Below are positions 16,999 through 26,563 of a stretch of 64,000 nt of DNA, piece after piece. The notes below the pieces were generated by a model. It was not told the DNA's origin, made no database searches, and saw nothing but the letters and a program-made list of their open reading frames with translations. Position 1 is the first letter of the stretch; the number at the start of each line of letters is the position of its first letter. Source of the DNA: Sphingomonas sp. AX6 (GTDB lineage: Bacteria > Pseudomonadota > Alphaproteobacteria > Sphingomonadales > Sphingomonadaceae). The stretch is from contig NZ_LR733979.1 in assembly GCF_902506605.1 (NCBI RefSeq), positions 1,253,024-1,317,023 on the forward strand. Direction: 5' to 3'. The position numbers were made by a program, and so were the translations under genes.

Positions 16999-18340
16999 CG
17001 GTGCCCGCACGCTCGGCATCTGGGGTTATGGGCGAGAGGGGCAGGCGGTCCACCGCTTCGTCCGGGCGCAGTATTCCGGCATCGCCGTGACGGTATTGCT
17101 CGATCAGGCGGACTACGCCCTCGAATTACCCAAAGGGGTTGCGTTGCTGAATGGAGATTCGGCAGTGCACGCGATTGCGCAGGGACGATTCGACGTGATC
17201 GTCAAAAGCCCCGGCATCAGTCTGAAACGTCAGGAAATTGTGGACGCGAAGGCGGCTGGGACACGAGTCACTTCCTCGACCAATTTGTGGCTGGAGGCGA
17301 ACGGCGTCGCGGGCACGATCGGCGTCACCGGGACCAAGGGCAAGAGCACGACCTCCACGCTGATCCTGCACATGCTGCGTGCTGCCGGACGGGATGCGAA
17401 GCTGCTGGGGAATGCCGGAACCGCAGCGATCGGCGAGGCGCCCGCGGTCGACCACACGATCCTGGAATTGTCGAGCTATCAGACCGCCGACCTCGACCGT
17501 GCGCCCGCGCTGGTGGTCGTCAACAACCTCTATCCCGAACATGTGCCGTGGCACGGATCGGTCGAGGCCTATTACGACGATAAGCTGCGACTGGCGACGA
17601 TCGAGTGCCACGTGCCCGCGGTCCTAAACTATCGCGATGCCGAGATTCGCAAGCGGTTGGGGGAGCGGGCCAACGTCACCTGGTTCAACGATGGTCAGGG
17701 CTATACCGCAGTCGGTGCGTCGCTCAGCTATCAGGGGCGCCCCGTGTCGCTGACCGGCGCGGTGCCCAAAGGCGAGCATAACCTGTCCAATGTCGCAGCG
17801 GCGGCAACGGTCGCGTTGTTGCTCGATGCGCTGGAGGATCCTTGGTCGATTGACCTGGGCGGGTTCGCGACCTTGCCGCACCGGATGGAGGAATTCGCGG
17901 TAGGCGGGTTGACCTGTGTCGATGACAGCATCTCGACCGTGCCTCAGGCGACGATGGCGGCGCTGTCGGTCTATGCGGGGCGACCGATCCATCTGATCCT
18001 GGGCGGTAGCGAGCGAGGACAGGATCATGCCGCGCTGCCCGATGCGATCCGGGCGGCGGGCGTGGTGAGCCTGTGGTTGCTGCCCGATACCGGGCGGCGG
18101 ATGGAGGCGGAGTTTGCAGGTCGGCTGGATGAGGTAACCATGACGCCTGTCGCCGACCTCGACGCGGCGGTGCGCGGCGCGTGCGAACTGGCGGACGAGG
18201 GGGATGTGCTGCTGCTGTCCCCTGCTGCGCCAAGTTTCGTGCAGTTCAGGAGTTTCGAGGAGCGTGGGGCGCAGTTCCGCGCGCTGTGCGAGCGATATGC
18301 GGATAATTCCTCCCCCGGAGGGGGAGGGGGACCGGCGTAG
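16985..18340 (+). CDS. murD2: UDP-MurNAc-L-alanine--L-glutamate ligase (MurD2)
   Basis: 451 aa Mur ligase. The ATP loop GVTGTKGKSTT lies near residue 115. LELSSYQ, NLYPEHVPWHGS and the central GEHNLSN are Mur-ligase landmarks. In the MurL-linked subgroup the enzyme adds L-Glu, which MurL then inverts. The ATG 16985 start lies inside the end of murL. The last 11 residues (SSPGGGGGPA tail) and the stop are supplied by the palindromic repeat that begins at about 18303, so the natural C-terminus has been replaced. Confidence 0.88.
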   Translation: MAIFDGARTLGIWGYGREGQAVHRFVRAQYSGIAVTVLLDQADYALELPKGVALLNGDSAVHAIAQGRFDVIVKSPGISLKRQEIVDAKAAGTRVTSSTNLWLEANGVAGTIGVTGTKGKSTTSTLILHMLRAAGRDAKLLGNAGTAAIGEAPAVDHTILELSSYQTADLDRAPALVVVNNLYPEHVPWHGSVEAYYDDKLRLATIECHVPAVLNYRDAEIRKRLGERANVTWFNDGQGYTAVGASLSYQGRPVSLTGAVPKGEHNLSNVAAAATVALLLDALEDPWSIDLGGFATLPHRMEEFAVGGLTCVDDSISTVPQATMAALSVYAGRPIHLILGGSERGQDHAALPDAIRAAGVVSLWLLPDTGRRMEAEFAGRLDEVTMTPVADLDAAVRGACELADEGDVLLLSPAAPSFVQFRSFEERGAQFRALCERYADNSSPGGGGGPA

Positions 18341-18435
18341 CCGGTGGAGGGGTAATCGCTGCAAGCGCATTGCGCGTCGCCAATACCCCTCCGTCGGCGC
18401 TACGCGCCGCCACCTCCCCCGCCGGGGGAGGATTA
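18303..18435. repeat. Long G/C-rich palindrome overlapping the 3' end of murD2
   Basis: The left part (cctcccccgg, gtagccggtggaggggta) and right part (tacccctccgtcggcg, ccgccgggggagg) are inverted about a centre near 18370. The murD2 stop (18338-18340) lies inside the left arm. It may act as a terminator between the convergent murD2 and ilvC. Confidence 0.7.
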
Positions 18436-18601
18436 CTTTGCTGGAAGGACGCGCGGTTCGCTGACCCGCCCGCCCGTCGGTCCCGGCAAAGCCGTGCCCT
18501 ATGGGCTGGCTCTGCCGTGCCGTCCGGGCTTGCTTGGGCGCGCCGCTTCGCGCGCCCACGCGGTCGGAAGCTTGCTTCCGACCTACGGCGCTGCGCTGCG
18601 C

Positions 18602-19732
<1,131 letters not shown>

Positions 19733-19739
19733 TCAAAAC

Positions 19740-20255
19740 TCAGGCCGCCTCGCTCCCGCGAGAGATGGCGACGATGCCGGTACGCGCGATTTCGACCAGG
19801 CCGACTTCGCGCATCAACTCGACGAACTTGTCGATCTTTTCCGAGCCGCCGGTGACTTCGAACACGAAGCTGGTGGTCGTCGCATCGACCACGCGGGCGC
19901 GGTAGACATCGGCCAGCCGCAGCGCTTCGATCCGGTGTTCCCCACGGCCTGCGACCTTCACCATGGCCAGCTCGCGCTCGACATGTGGACCGGCGGTCGT
20001 CAGGTCGGTGACCTTGTGGACCGGCACCAGCCGTTCGAGCTGGGCCAGGATCTGTTCCATCACATGCGCCGATGCGGAGGTGACGATGGTGATCCGGCTG
20101 ACGGATTGGTCCGCGGTGATCTCGCTCACCGTCAGGCTTTCGATGTTATAGCCGCGCGCGGTGAACAGCCCGGCGATGCGCGCCAATATGCCCGGTTCGT
20201 TGTCGACAATCACGGCCAGCGTGTGACGCTCGGCCTTTTCCTGTGTAATGTGCAT
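19740..20255 (-). CDS. ilvN: Acetolactate synthase regulatory subunit
   Basis: 171 aa, the small subunit that confers valine feedback control. The N-terminal ACT domain starts TLAVIVDNEPGILARIAGLF with GYNIESLTV; the C-terminal ACT-like domain has DATTTSFVFEVTG. It begins three bases after the ilvB stop, so the two subunits are translated together. Confidence 0.96.
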   Translation of the reverse strand: MHITQEKAERHTLAVIVDNEPGILARIAGLFTARGYNIESLTVSEITADQSVSRITIVTSASAHVMEQILAQLERLVPVHKVTDLTTAGPHVERELAMVKVAGRGEHRIEALRLADVYRARVVDATTTSFVFEVTGGSEKIDKFVELMREVGLVEIARTGIVAISRGSEAA

Positions 20256-20258
20256 GTC

Positions 20259-22004
20259 TTAAACCAGCGCCTTCGCTTCGTCGTCCATCGTGCCGGAGAC
20301 TTCGTTCGCCTGAAGGATCATGTCGGTGTGCGCCGCGCCGCTTGGGATCATCGGCAGGCAATTGGCGAGCTTCGCCACGCGGCAATCGACCATCACCGGG
20401 CCGTTATGCGCCAGCATCGCAGAAATGCCGTCGTCCAGTTCGCCCAGCGTGTCGATGCGAATGCCCTTCCAGTCATAGGCCTCTGCCAGCTTGACGAAAT
20501 CGGGCAGGCTTTCGCTATAGCTTTCGGCATAGCGCGACGAATAGGTCAGTTCCTGCCACTGGCGGACCATCCCCATATATTCGTTGTTGAGGATGAAGAC
20601 TTTGACCGGCAGCCGGTACTGGGTGGCGGTGGCCAGTTCCTGGATGTTCATCTGGATCGACGCTTCGCCGGCGATGTCGATGCACAAGCTGTTGGGGTTG
20701 CCCAGCTGCGCGCCGATCGCGGCGGGCAGGCCGTAGCCCATCGTGCCCAGGCCGCCACTGGTCAGCCATTTGTTGGGGCTTTCGAAATCGAAATGCTGGG
20801 CGGCCCACATCTGGTGCTGGCCGACTTCGGTCGAAATGATCGGTGCCTTGTCGCGCGTCGCTTCCCACAATGCGCGGATCGCGCGTTGCGGCATGATCGC
20901 ATCGCCGACTTCGGGAAAGTCCAGGCATTTGGATGCACGCCAGCCATCGATCCGCCGCCACCATTCGGCCAGATCGGGCTTTGGATATTGGCGGCTTTTC
21001 CAGACGCGGACCATATCCTCGATCGCATGACCGCAATCGGCGATAATCGGCAGGTCAACGCGCACGACCTTGTTCACCGAACTGCGGTCGATATCGACAT
21101 GGATCTTGCGGCTTCCGGGGCTGAACGCGTCGAGCCGTCCGGTGACACGGTCGTCGAATCGGGCGCCGAGGCAGACCACCAGATCGGCCTTGTTCATCGC
21201 CATATTGGCCTCGAACGTGCCGTGCATCCCCAGCATCCCCAGCCATTGGGGAGAGGAAGCGGGCAGGGCACCCAGACCCATCAAGGTCGAGGTGACGGGC
21301 GCACCCGTGATCCGCGCCAGTTCGCGCAGCAATTGCGATGCGCCGGGGCCGGAGTTGATGATGCCACCGCCAGTGTAGAGGATCGGGCGTTCGGCAGCCG
21401 CGATCATGTCCACCGCCGCCTCGATCAGCGAAGGATCGGCCTTCACCTGCGGGCGATAGGTCTTGTGCTGGATCGGGCCGGGTTTGGTGTATTTTGCGGT
21501 GGCGACCTGAACGTCCTTGGGGATGTCGATCACGACGGGGCCGGGGCGGCCGGACGTGGCGATATGGAACGCCTCATGGACCGTCGCGCCAAGTCGGGCG
21601 GGGTCTTTCACCAGATAATTATGCTTGGTGACATGGCGGGTGATGCCGACGGTATCGGCTTCCTGAAACGCGTCGGTGCCGATCAGCGTCGTCGGCACCT
21701 GACCGGTGATGACGACCATCGGGATCGAATCCATCAACGCATCGGCAATGCCGGTGACGGCATTCGTCGCACCCGGCCCGGACGTGACGAGCACGACGCC
21801 CGGCTTTCCGGTCGAGCGGGCATAGCCCTCCGCCGCATGGGTCGCTGCCTGTTCGTGGCGCACCAGGATGTGGCGGATCCGCTTTTGCTGGAACAGCGCA
21901 TCGTAAATCGGGAGGACGGCCCCGCCCGGATAGCCGAACACAACCTCCACACCGAGGTCGCACAACGCCTCGATCAGGATGTCTGCTCCGCTTTTCTCGG
22001 CCAC
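20259..22004 (-). CDS. ilvB: Acetolactate synthase catalytic subunit
   Basis: 581 aa TPP enzyme that makes acetolactate from pyruvate. The catalytic Glu lies in VRHEQAATHAAEG near residue 50. RFDDRVTG is the FAD region. The TPP/Mg motif runs from IDIAGEASIQ to FILNNEYMGM; the usual GDG reads GEA here, which I believe is a known alphaproteobacterial-type variant. GTG 22004 is preceded by AAAGGAG with 7-base spacing; a further-upstream GTG at 22025 would place that site inside the gene. Confidence 0.96.
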   Translation of the reverse strand: MAEKSGADILIEALCDLGVEVVFGYPGGAVLPIYDALFQQKRIRHILVRHEQAATHAAEGYARSTGKPGVVLVTSGPGATNAVTGIADALMDSIPMVVITGQVPTTLIGTDAFQEADTVGITRHVTKHNYLVKDPARLGATVHEAFHIATSGRPGPVVIDIPKDVQVATAKYTKPGPIQHKTYRPQVKADPSLIEAAVDMIAAAERPILYTGGGIINSGPGASQLLRELARITGAPVTSTLMGLGALPASSPQWLGMLGMHGTFEANMAMNKADLVVCLGARFDDRVTGRLDAFSPGSRKIHVDIDRSSVNKVVRVDLPIIADCGHAIEDMVRVWKSRQYPKPDLAEWWRRIDGWRASKCLDFPEVGDAIMPQRAIRALWEATRDKAPIISTEVGQHQMWAAQHFDFESPNKWLTSGGLGTMGYGLPAAIGAQLGNPNSLCIDIAGEASIQMNIQELATATQYRLPVKVFILNNEYMGMVRQWQELTYSSRYAESYSESLPDFVKLAEAYDWKGIRIDTLGELDDGISAMLAHNGPVMVDCRVAKLANCLPMIPSGAAHTDMILQANEVSGTMDDEAKALV

Positions 22005-22080
22005 GACGATGCTCCTTTCGCACACGCAATATCAGAACTGGAACGGCGCGCCTAATGGCATAAAAACTGCGCGTCAACCT

Positions 22081-23019
22081 TTACAAGTGGAATCTTGTTT
22101 CAAAAGTTTCACGCAAAGTAATTGAATCTGTCTCATTGGTTCGATGCCAATTGGCGGGAGGCTGGTTGCGGAACCAAGTATATTGGCGTTTGGCGTATTG
22201 ACGGGTGGCAGTGCGCGCTGCCGCGATCGCTTCGTCGCGGGTGAGTCTTCCTGCGATCATAGCCGCGATTTCGCGCACGCCGATCGCACGCATGACCGGA
22301 GCATTGGCGGGAATGTCGCCGCGTGCCAGCAATGCCCGAACCTCGTCGATTGCGCCTTCATCGAACATTGCCGCCAGCCGCCGGTCGCAGCGATCGAACA
22401 GCCAGTCGCGCGGCGGCAGCAGGATCATCGGCAACAGCGCGATGTCGCTGGCGATCCCCCCGATCCGCGTCGCCTGCCAGCCGGTCAGCGTGCGCCCGGT
22501 CGACCGCACGACTTCGAGGGCGCGCGCGACGCGAGTGGTGTCGGCGGGGTTGAGGCGCGCAGCGGCGTCCGCGTCTTCGCGGGCGAGGGCGGCATGTGCA
22601 TCGCCGACCGGAAGCGCGCGGACCGCCGCTCGCACCGCGGGGTCGATGTCGGGCACCGGTGCGATGCCGTCGAGCAAGGTGCGAAGATAGAGGCCGGTGC
22701 CCCCCACAAGAATGGGCAAGCGTCCTGCGGCATGCGCGTCGGCGATCGCGGCCTGCGCTTCGGCGGCCCAGCGCGCAGCATTATGGTCCTCCGCGCCGTC
22801 GATATGCCCGAACAGCGCTTGCGGCGCGCGGGCTTCCTCCTCGGCAGAGGGCCGCGCCGACAGGATGCGCAGGTCGCGGTACACCTGTGCGCTGTCGGCA
22901 TTGATGACCGTGCCGCGGTGGCGTTCCGCCAGCGTCACCGCCAGCGCGGACTTGCCGCTGGCGGTCGGGCCTGCGATGAGCGCCACCCTGGGCAAATCCG
23001 GAGAACCGATCATGTTCAT
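22081..23019 (-). CDS. miaA: tRNA dimethylallyltransferase
   Basis: 312 aa. It transfers a dimethylallyl group to A37 of tRNAs that read UNN codons. [11 protein letters not shown] near residue 20 is the P-loop, DSAQVYRDL the tRNA/substrate segment, and [13 protein letters not shown] the insertion-domain signature. Starts at ATG 23019 or 23013 both overlap the start of the divergent serB (ATG 23012), so the two genes share their first bases on opposite strands and each promoter must lie inside its neighbour. Confidence 0.94.
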   Translation of the reverse strand: MNMIGSPDLPRVALIAGPTASGKSALAVTLAERHRGTVINADSAQVYRDLRILSARPSAEEEARAPQALFGHIDGAEDHNAARWAAEAQAAIADAHAAGRLPILVGGTGLYLRTLLDGIAPVPDIDPAVRAAVRALPVGDAHAALAREDADAAARLNPADTTRVARALEVVRSTGRTLTGWQATRIGGIASDIALLPMILLPPRDWLFDRCDRRLAAMFDEGAIDEVRALLARGDIPANAPVMRAIGVREIAAMIAGRLTRDEAIAAARTATRQYAKRQYTWFRNQPPANWHRTNETDSITLRETFETRFHL

Positions 23020-23953
23020 CGCCACGTTGATTGCAGACGGCGGGCTTGACGAGAACCTCCTATCTGAGGTCGCTCATCAGTTTGACGTCGATTGCACGGC
23101 GGGAAAACTCCTAGAATATGCAATGATTGACGAGGGTGAAGCTGGCGACATCATCTTCAGCCCAGCTGCCAGCTTTGCTCCCAACGATGCTGCTTCGTTG
23201 GCGATGGCGATCCGAGAGCAAGCGGAGGCGATCGCCAAAGGCGGTTTTGGCCGTGACATGACATGGGATGTCATCGTCCAGCCAGCACGGGGCCGCGAAA
23301 AGCAACTGATCGTCGCCGATATGGATTCGACGATGATCACCGTCGAGTGCATCGACGAACTCGCCGACTATGCCGGGATCAAGGACCAGATCGCCGAGGT
23401 TACCGAAGCGGCGATGCGCGGCGAACTCGATTTCGCGGCCGCGCTCGATGCGCGGGTCGCGTTGCTGAAAGGGCTCGAGGAATCGGCGATCGATCGCTGC
23501 CTGGCCGAACGCGTGCGCGACAGTATTGGGGCGAGTACGCTCATTCGAACCATGCGCTCGCGCGGTGCGCGCAGCGTGCTCGTCTCTGGCGGATTTACGC
23601 GCTTTGCCGAACCCGTGGGCGCTCGCATTGGCTTCGACCGGGTGATTGCCAACACGTTGACGATCGAGGAGGCGCGCCTGACCGGTGCGGTCGGCAAACC
23701 GATCGTCGATGCCGCGACCAAACGGTCGACACTGCTGGCCGAAGCCGAAGCGCTGGGCATACCCCTGTCCGCGACGATGGCGATCGGCGACGGTGCCAAT
23801 GATCTGGCAATGATCGGTGAAGCAGGGCTGGGCGTCGCCTATCGTGCGAAACCGGTGGTCGCGGCGGCGGCGGGCGCACGGCTCGATCACGCACCGCTCA
23901 CAGCTTTGCTCCACGCGCAGGGGATTGCGCGTCGGGACTGGATTGAAGCCTAA
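23012..23953 (+). CDS. serB: Phosphoserine phosphatase
   Basis: 313 aa HAD phosphatase, the last step of serine synthesis. An N-terminal ACT-like part (residues 1-90) is followed by the HAD motifs ADMDSTMI (nucleophile Asp), SGGFTRFA, and [13 protein letters not shown] 23012 follows GGAGAA with about 8 bases. The start overlaps that of divergent miaA. A palindromic repeat follows the stop. Confidence 0.95.
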   Translation: MFIATLIADGGLDENLLSEVAHQFDVDCTAGKLLEYAMIDEGEAGDIIFSPAASFAPNDAASLAMAIREQAEAIAKGGFGRDMTWDVIVQPARGREKQLIVADMDSTMITVECIDELADYAGIKDQIAEVTEAAMRGELDFAAALDARVALLKGLEESAIDRCLAERVRDSIGASTLIRTMRSRGARSVLVSGGFTRFAEPVGARIGFDRVIANTLTIEEARLTGAVGKPIVDAATKRSTLLAEAEALGIPLSATMAIGDGANDLAMIGEAGLGVAYRAKPVVAAAAGARLDHAPLTALLHAQGIARRDWIEA

Positions 23954-23960
23954 CCACCAT

Positions 23961-24068
23961 CGTCACCCCGGCCGCAGTGCCGGGGTCCACCAAGTCGCTC
24001 ACGCAGAGCGTGAAGTGACCCGTCTTGTGCGCCGCCGGGTGAATCCCGGCACTGCGGTCGGGGCGACG
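23961..24068. repeat. Intergenic palindrome, gtcaccccgg family (copy 1)
   Basis: The left arm starts cgtcaccccggccgcagtgc and the right arm ends ggcactgcggtcggggcgac, with about 45 bases between. It lies between convergent serB and the SPOR gene. The variable stem position is C-G here. Confidence 0.8.
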
Positions 24069-24093
24069 GGTGGGTTTGAGGCGAGGGTTGTCG

Positions 24094-25029
24094 TTACTTA
24101 CGAACCGCGATGCATGGCTTCACTGCACCGCACGCCCTGTTGGCTTCGCCCTGCGACGCGAACGGGCCGACCTGAAGCCGGGTGATCGCCCCCGCCTTCA
24201 CATAATAGGGCTGGCGACCGGGGAAGCGGCTGCCGACCCTTGCCCACAAGCTGCGCGCGTTGCCCGCATCGCCGAACGCGCCCAGCTGTACGCGCCAGCC
24301 GCCGTCGCGGATCGCGGGTTGGGGGGCAGGTTGCGTCGCGGGTTTGGCTGGCGTTGGGACGGGATTGGCGGCTGCGGTGGCGACCGGCGCGGTGGGCTGC
24401 GGCGTCGTCCGAGGCGCAGGCGTTTCGTTGATCGCGATCAGCGACGGCTGGGCCTTGCCGCTTTCATATTGGCGGGCCAGCGCCACGCCCTTTTGCTTGT
24501 CGGCGACCGAAATATATTGATCCATCTGGGTCAGCGTCTTCGACGCCTGGGGCAGGCCCGACGACGCCGCGCGGCTGACCAAAGCATAGGCGCGGACCCA
24601 GTCCTTTGCGACGGCATCGCCGTTGAAGAACATCGTCCCCAACACGAACTGCGCCCGCGGTTCGCCGCGGATGGCGGACTTGTCGAGCCATTCGGCGGCC
24701 TCGACCTTCTTGCCCAGCTCGAACAGCGCGAGGCCGTAATTGTCGCCTGCCTGGACATGGCCCTGTTTGGCGGCGCGGGCGTAGAGGTCGGCGGCGCGCA
24801 TCAGGTCGATCGGTACGCCGCGCCCCAGCTTGTACGCTTGCGCCAGATTGAACTGGGCATCGGCATCGCCGCGTTCGGCCGGGCCTTTCCACTGGCCGAC
24901 GGCGCGGTCGTACTCACCCTTAGACCAGGCATCGACGCCTGCCTTCACCTCGACGGCGTCCTGCGCAAAAGCGGGGGTGGCAAGGATCAGGGCAAGCGCA
25001 GCAAGTGCCGCCGGGCGCTGATGGGTCAT
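24094..25029 (-). CDS. Sel1-repeat and SPOR-domain protein
   Basis: 311 aa. A signal peptide (ATPAFAQ, cleavage near residue 20) is followed by four or five Sel1/TPR-like repeats (residues 25-185, for example AQFNLAQAYKLGRGV and AQFVLGTMFFNGD), a Pro/Ala/Thr-rich linker, and a C-terminal SPOR domain (GGWRVQLGAFGDAGNA to TRLQVGPF). SPOR domains bind denuded septal peptidoglycan, so it should sit in the periplasm at division sites. ATG 25029 has GAGGG with 9-base spacing. It diverges from parA; a second SPOR protein lies beyond. Confidence 0.88.
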   Translation of the reverse strand: MTHQRPAALAALALILATPAFAQDAVEVKAGVDAWSKGEYDRAVGQWKGPAERGDADAQFNLAQAYKLGRGVPIDLMRAADLYARAAKQGHVQAGDNYGLALFELGKKVEAAEWLDKSAIRGEPRAQFVLGTMFFNGDAVAKDWVRAYALVSRAASSGLPQASKTLTQMDQYISVADKQKGVALARQYESGKAQPSLIAINETPAPRTTPQPTAPVATAAANPVPTPAKPATQPAPQPAIRDGGWRVQLGAFGDAGNARSLWARVGSRFPGRQPYYVKAGAITRLQVGPFASQGEANRACGAVKPCIAVRK

Positions 25030-25209
25030 GTGGTTCATCCCTCTATCGGACGCGTAAAGCCATAAGGACCGATTAACCATGCGATTGCAAAGAAATGATT
25101 AGCGCCGCGGGCAATGCGTCCGAAATGGATAGGGATCGGGCGATTTACCATTTCTTATGAACCCGCGTGTCATTCGTCCTTTCGAGAGAACCATGAATTC
25201 GGGGGATCA

Positions 25210-25923
25210 ATGCGCGTTCTGGCGATGGCATCACAGAAGGGTGGTTCGGGAAAGACCACGCTTTCAGGGCATCTGGCCGTACAGGCACAGCGCGCAGGCG
25301 CTGGACCCGTCGTCCTGATCGACATCGATCCGCAAGGGTCGCTGGCAGATTGGTGGAACGAGCGGGAGGCTGATTATCCGGCCTTCGCCCAGACAACGGT
25401 CGCGCGGCTTGCCGCGGACCTCGAGGTGTTGCGCCAACAGGGCTTCCGCCTGGCGGTGCTCGACACGCCACCTGCCATCACCATGGCGATCCAGAGTGTG
25501 ATCGCGGTGTCGGAACTGATCGTTGTGCCCACGCGGCCCAGCCCACACGATCTGCGCGCTGTCGGCGCCACGGTCGATCTGTGCGAACGTGCAGGCAAGC
25601 CGCTGATCTTCGTGGTCAATGGCGCGACGCCCAAGGCAAAAATCACCAGCGAAGCCGCGGTCGCGCTGTCGCAGCACGGCACGGTCGCTCCGGTAACGCT
25701 TCACCACCGCACCGATTTCGCCGCGTCGATGATCGACGGGCGCACGGTGATGGAGGTCGATCCCAATGGCAAATCGGCGGCGGAAGTCACCGCGCTATGG
25801 GGTTATATCTCCGACCGGCTGGAAAAGAATTTCCGCCGTACCGTGTTCGCGGCACCCGCCGCGATGACCGGTTACGCCAGCGTCCGTCCCGCCGGTGGCT
25901 TCGGCCGCCGCGTGGTGAGCTGA
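25210..25923 (+). CDS. Orphan ParA-family ATPase
   Basis: 237 aa. The deviant Walker A KGGSGKTT near residue 10, Walker A' DIDPQGSLADWW near 40 and Walker B LAVLDTPP near 90 place it in the ParA/MinD superfamily. There is no ParB and no parS-like repeat cluster nearby. Instead a ribbon-helix-helix protein follows after 13 bases. It is therefore more likely to position a cargo or cell-envelope machine than to be the chromosomal ParA. ATG 25210 follows a GGGGGA site. The C-terminal 30 residues (YASVRPAGGFGRR) are a polar tail. Confidence 0.88.
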   Translation: MRVLAMASQKGGSGKTTLSGHLAVQAQRAGAGPVVLIDIDPQGSLADWWNEREADYPAFAQTTVARLAADLEVLRQQGFRLAVLDTPPAITMAIQSVIAVSELIVVPTRPSPHDLRAVGATVDLCERAGKPLIFVVNGATPKAKITSEAAVALSQHGTVAPVTLHHRTDFAASMIDGRTVMEVDPNGKSAAEVTALWGYISDRLEKNFRRTVFAAPAAMTGYASVRPAGGFGRRVVS

Positions 25924-25936
25924 GGGAGGCCGCGAC

Positions 25937-26542
25937 ATGAGCATCATGGGTAACGCCAAACCGTTCGCTTCGCTCTCCTCCGGCCTGTTGGCGCGCAAGG
26001 GGCAGGCGAAACCGGCCATGCGGCCGCAGGGGTTTCTGGGGATGTCGCCGGTTCCGACCGACGATCTTGGCTGGAACGACATGGGGTATGACGCGGGCTA
26101 TGACGGCCATCCGCCGATGGAAGCGGTCGCCGCTCCCGTTCAGGCAGAAGTCCCGCAAGTCGTCCGCCAGCGCGAAATGCTGGGCGAGCGCTTTCCCGCC
26201 GAGCCGGTCGAGGAAGCGCCCGTCGCCGCAGCCACCATGCCCGAATCAGTCGTCGAGCCCGCCTTCGAGCCGATCGTGGAAGTCGCGGCACCGGTCGCTG
26301 TGCGCCCGGTCAGCGATGGCACGCTGAAGCGTCTGGGGCGCGAAACCAAGGCGAAGAAGGGTGCGAAAGCCGCGTTCACGCTTCGCCTCGACACCGAACG
26401 CCATCTGCGCCTGCGCCTGGCGTCGGCGGTAACCAATCGTTCGGCGCAGAACATCGTGTCCGACGCGCTCGATGCGTATCTGGGCGAACTCACCGAACTG
26501 GACGGACTGGTCGAACGCGTACCGGGCCGCCGGGTTCGCTGA
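25937..26542 (+). CDS. Ribbon-helix-helix protein, probable ParA partner
   Basis: 201 aa. Residues about 148-195 form an RHH-like fold: FTLRLDTERHLRLRLASAV, then TNRSAQNIVSDALDAYL. The first 130 residues are low-complexity, rich in Pro, Ala, Glu and Val, with a GKGQAKPAMRP-like basic start; such N-terminal regions in ParA partners often contact the ATPase. ATG 25937 follows GGGAGG at 8 bases. It sits between parA and a TPR-SPOR gene, all with short gaps. DNA binding is predicted from the RHH, not shown. Confidence 0.75.
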   Translation: MSIMGNAKPFASLSSGLLARKGQAKPAMRPQGFLGMSPVPTDDLGWNDMGYDAGYDGHPPMEAVAAPVQAEVPQVVRQREMLGERFPAEPVEEAPVAAATMPESVVEPAFEPIVEVAAPVAVRPVSDGTLKRLGRETKAKKGAKAAFTLRLDTERHLRLRLASAVTNRSAQNIVSDALDAYLGELTELDGLVERVPGRRVR

Positions 26543-26563
26543 ATACGAATTGAGGAAAAGAAC

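Noticed and set aside
19935..22055. A 706-codon open frame on the plus strand
   Set aside because: It is antisense to ilvN and ilvB, which match known families over their full length; high-G+C codon bias opens the opposite frame.
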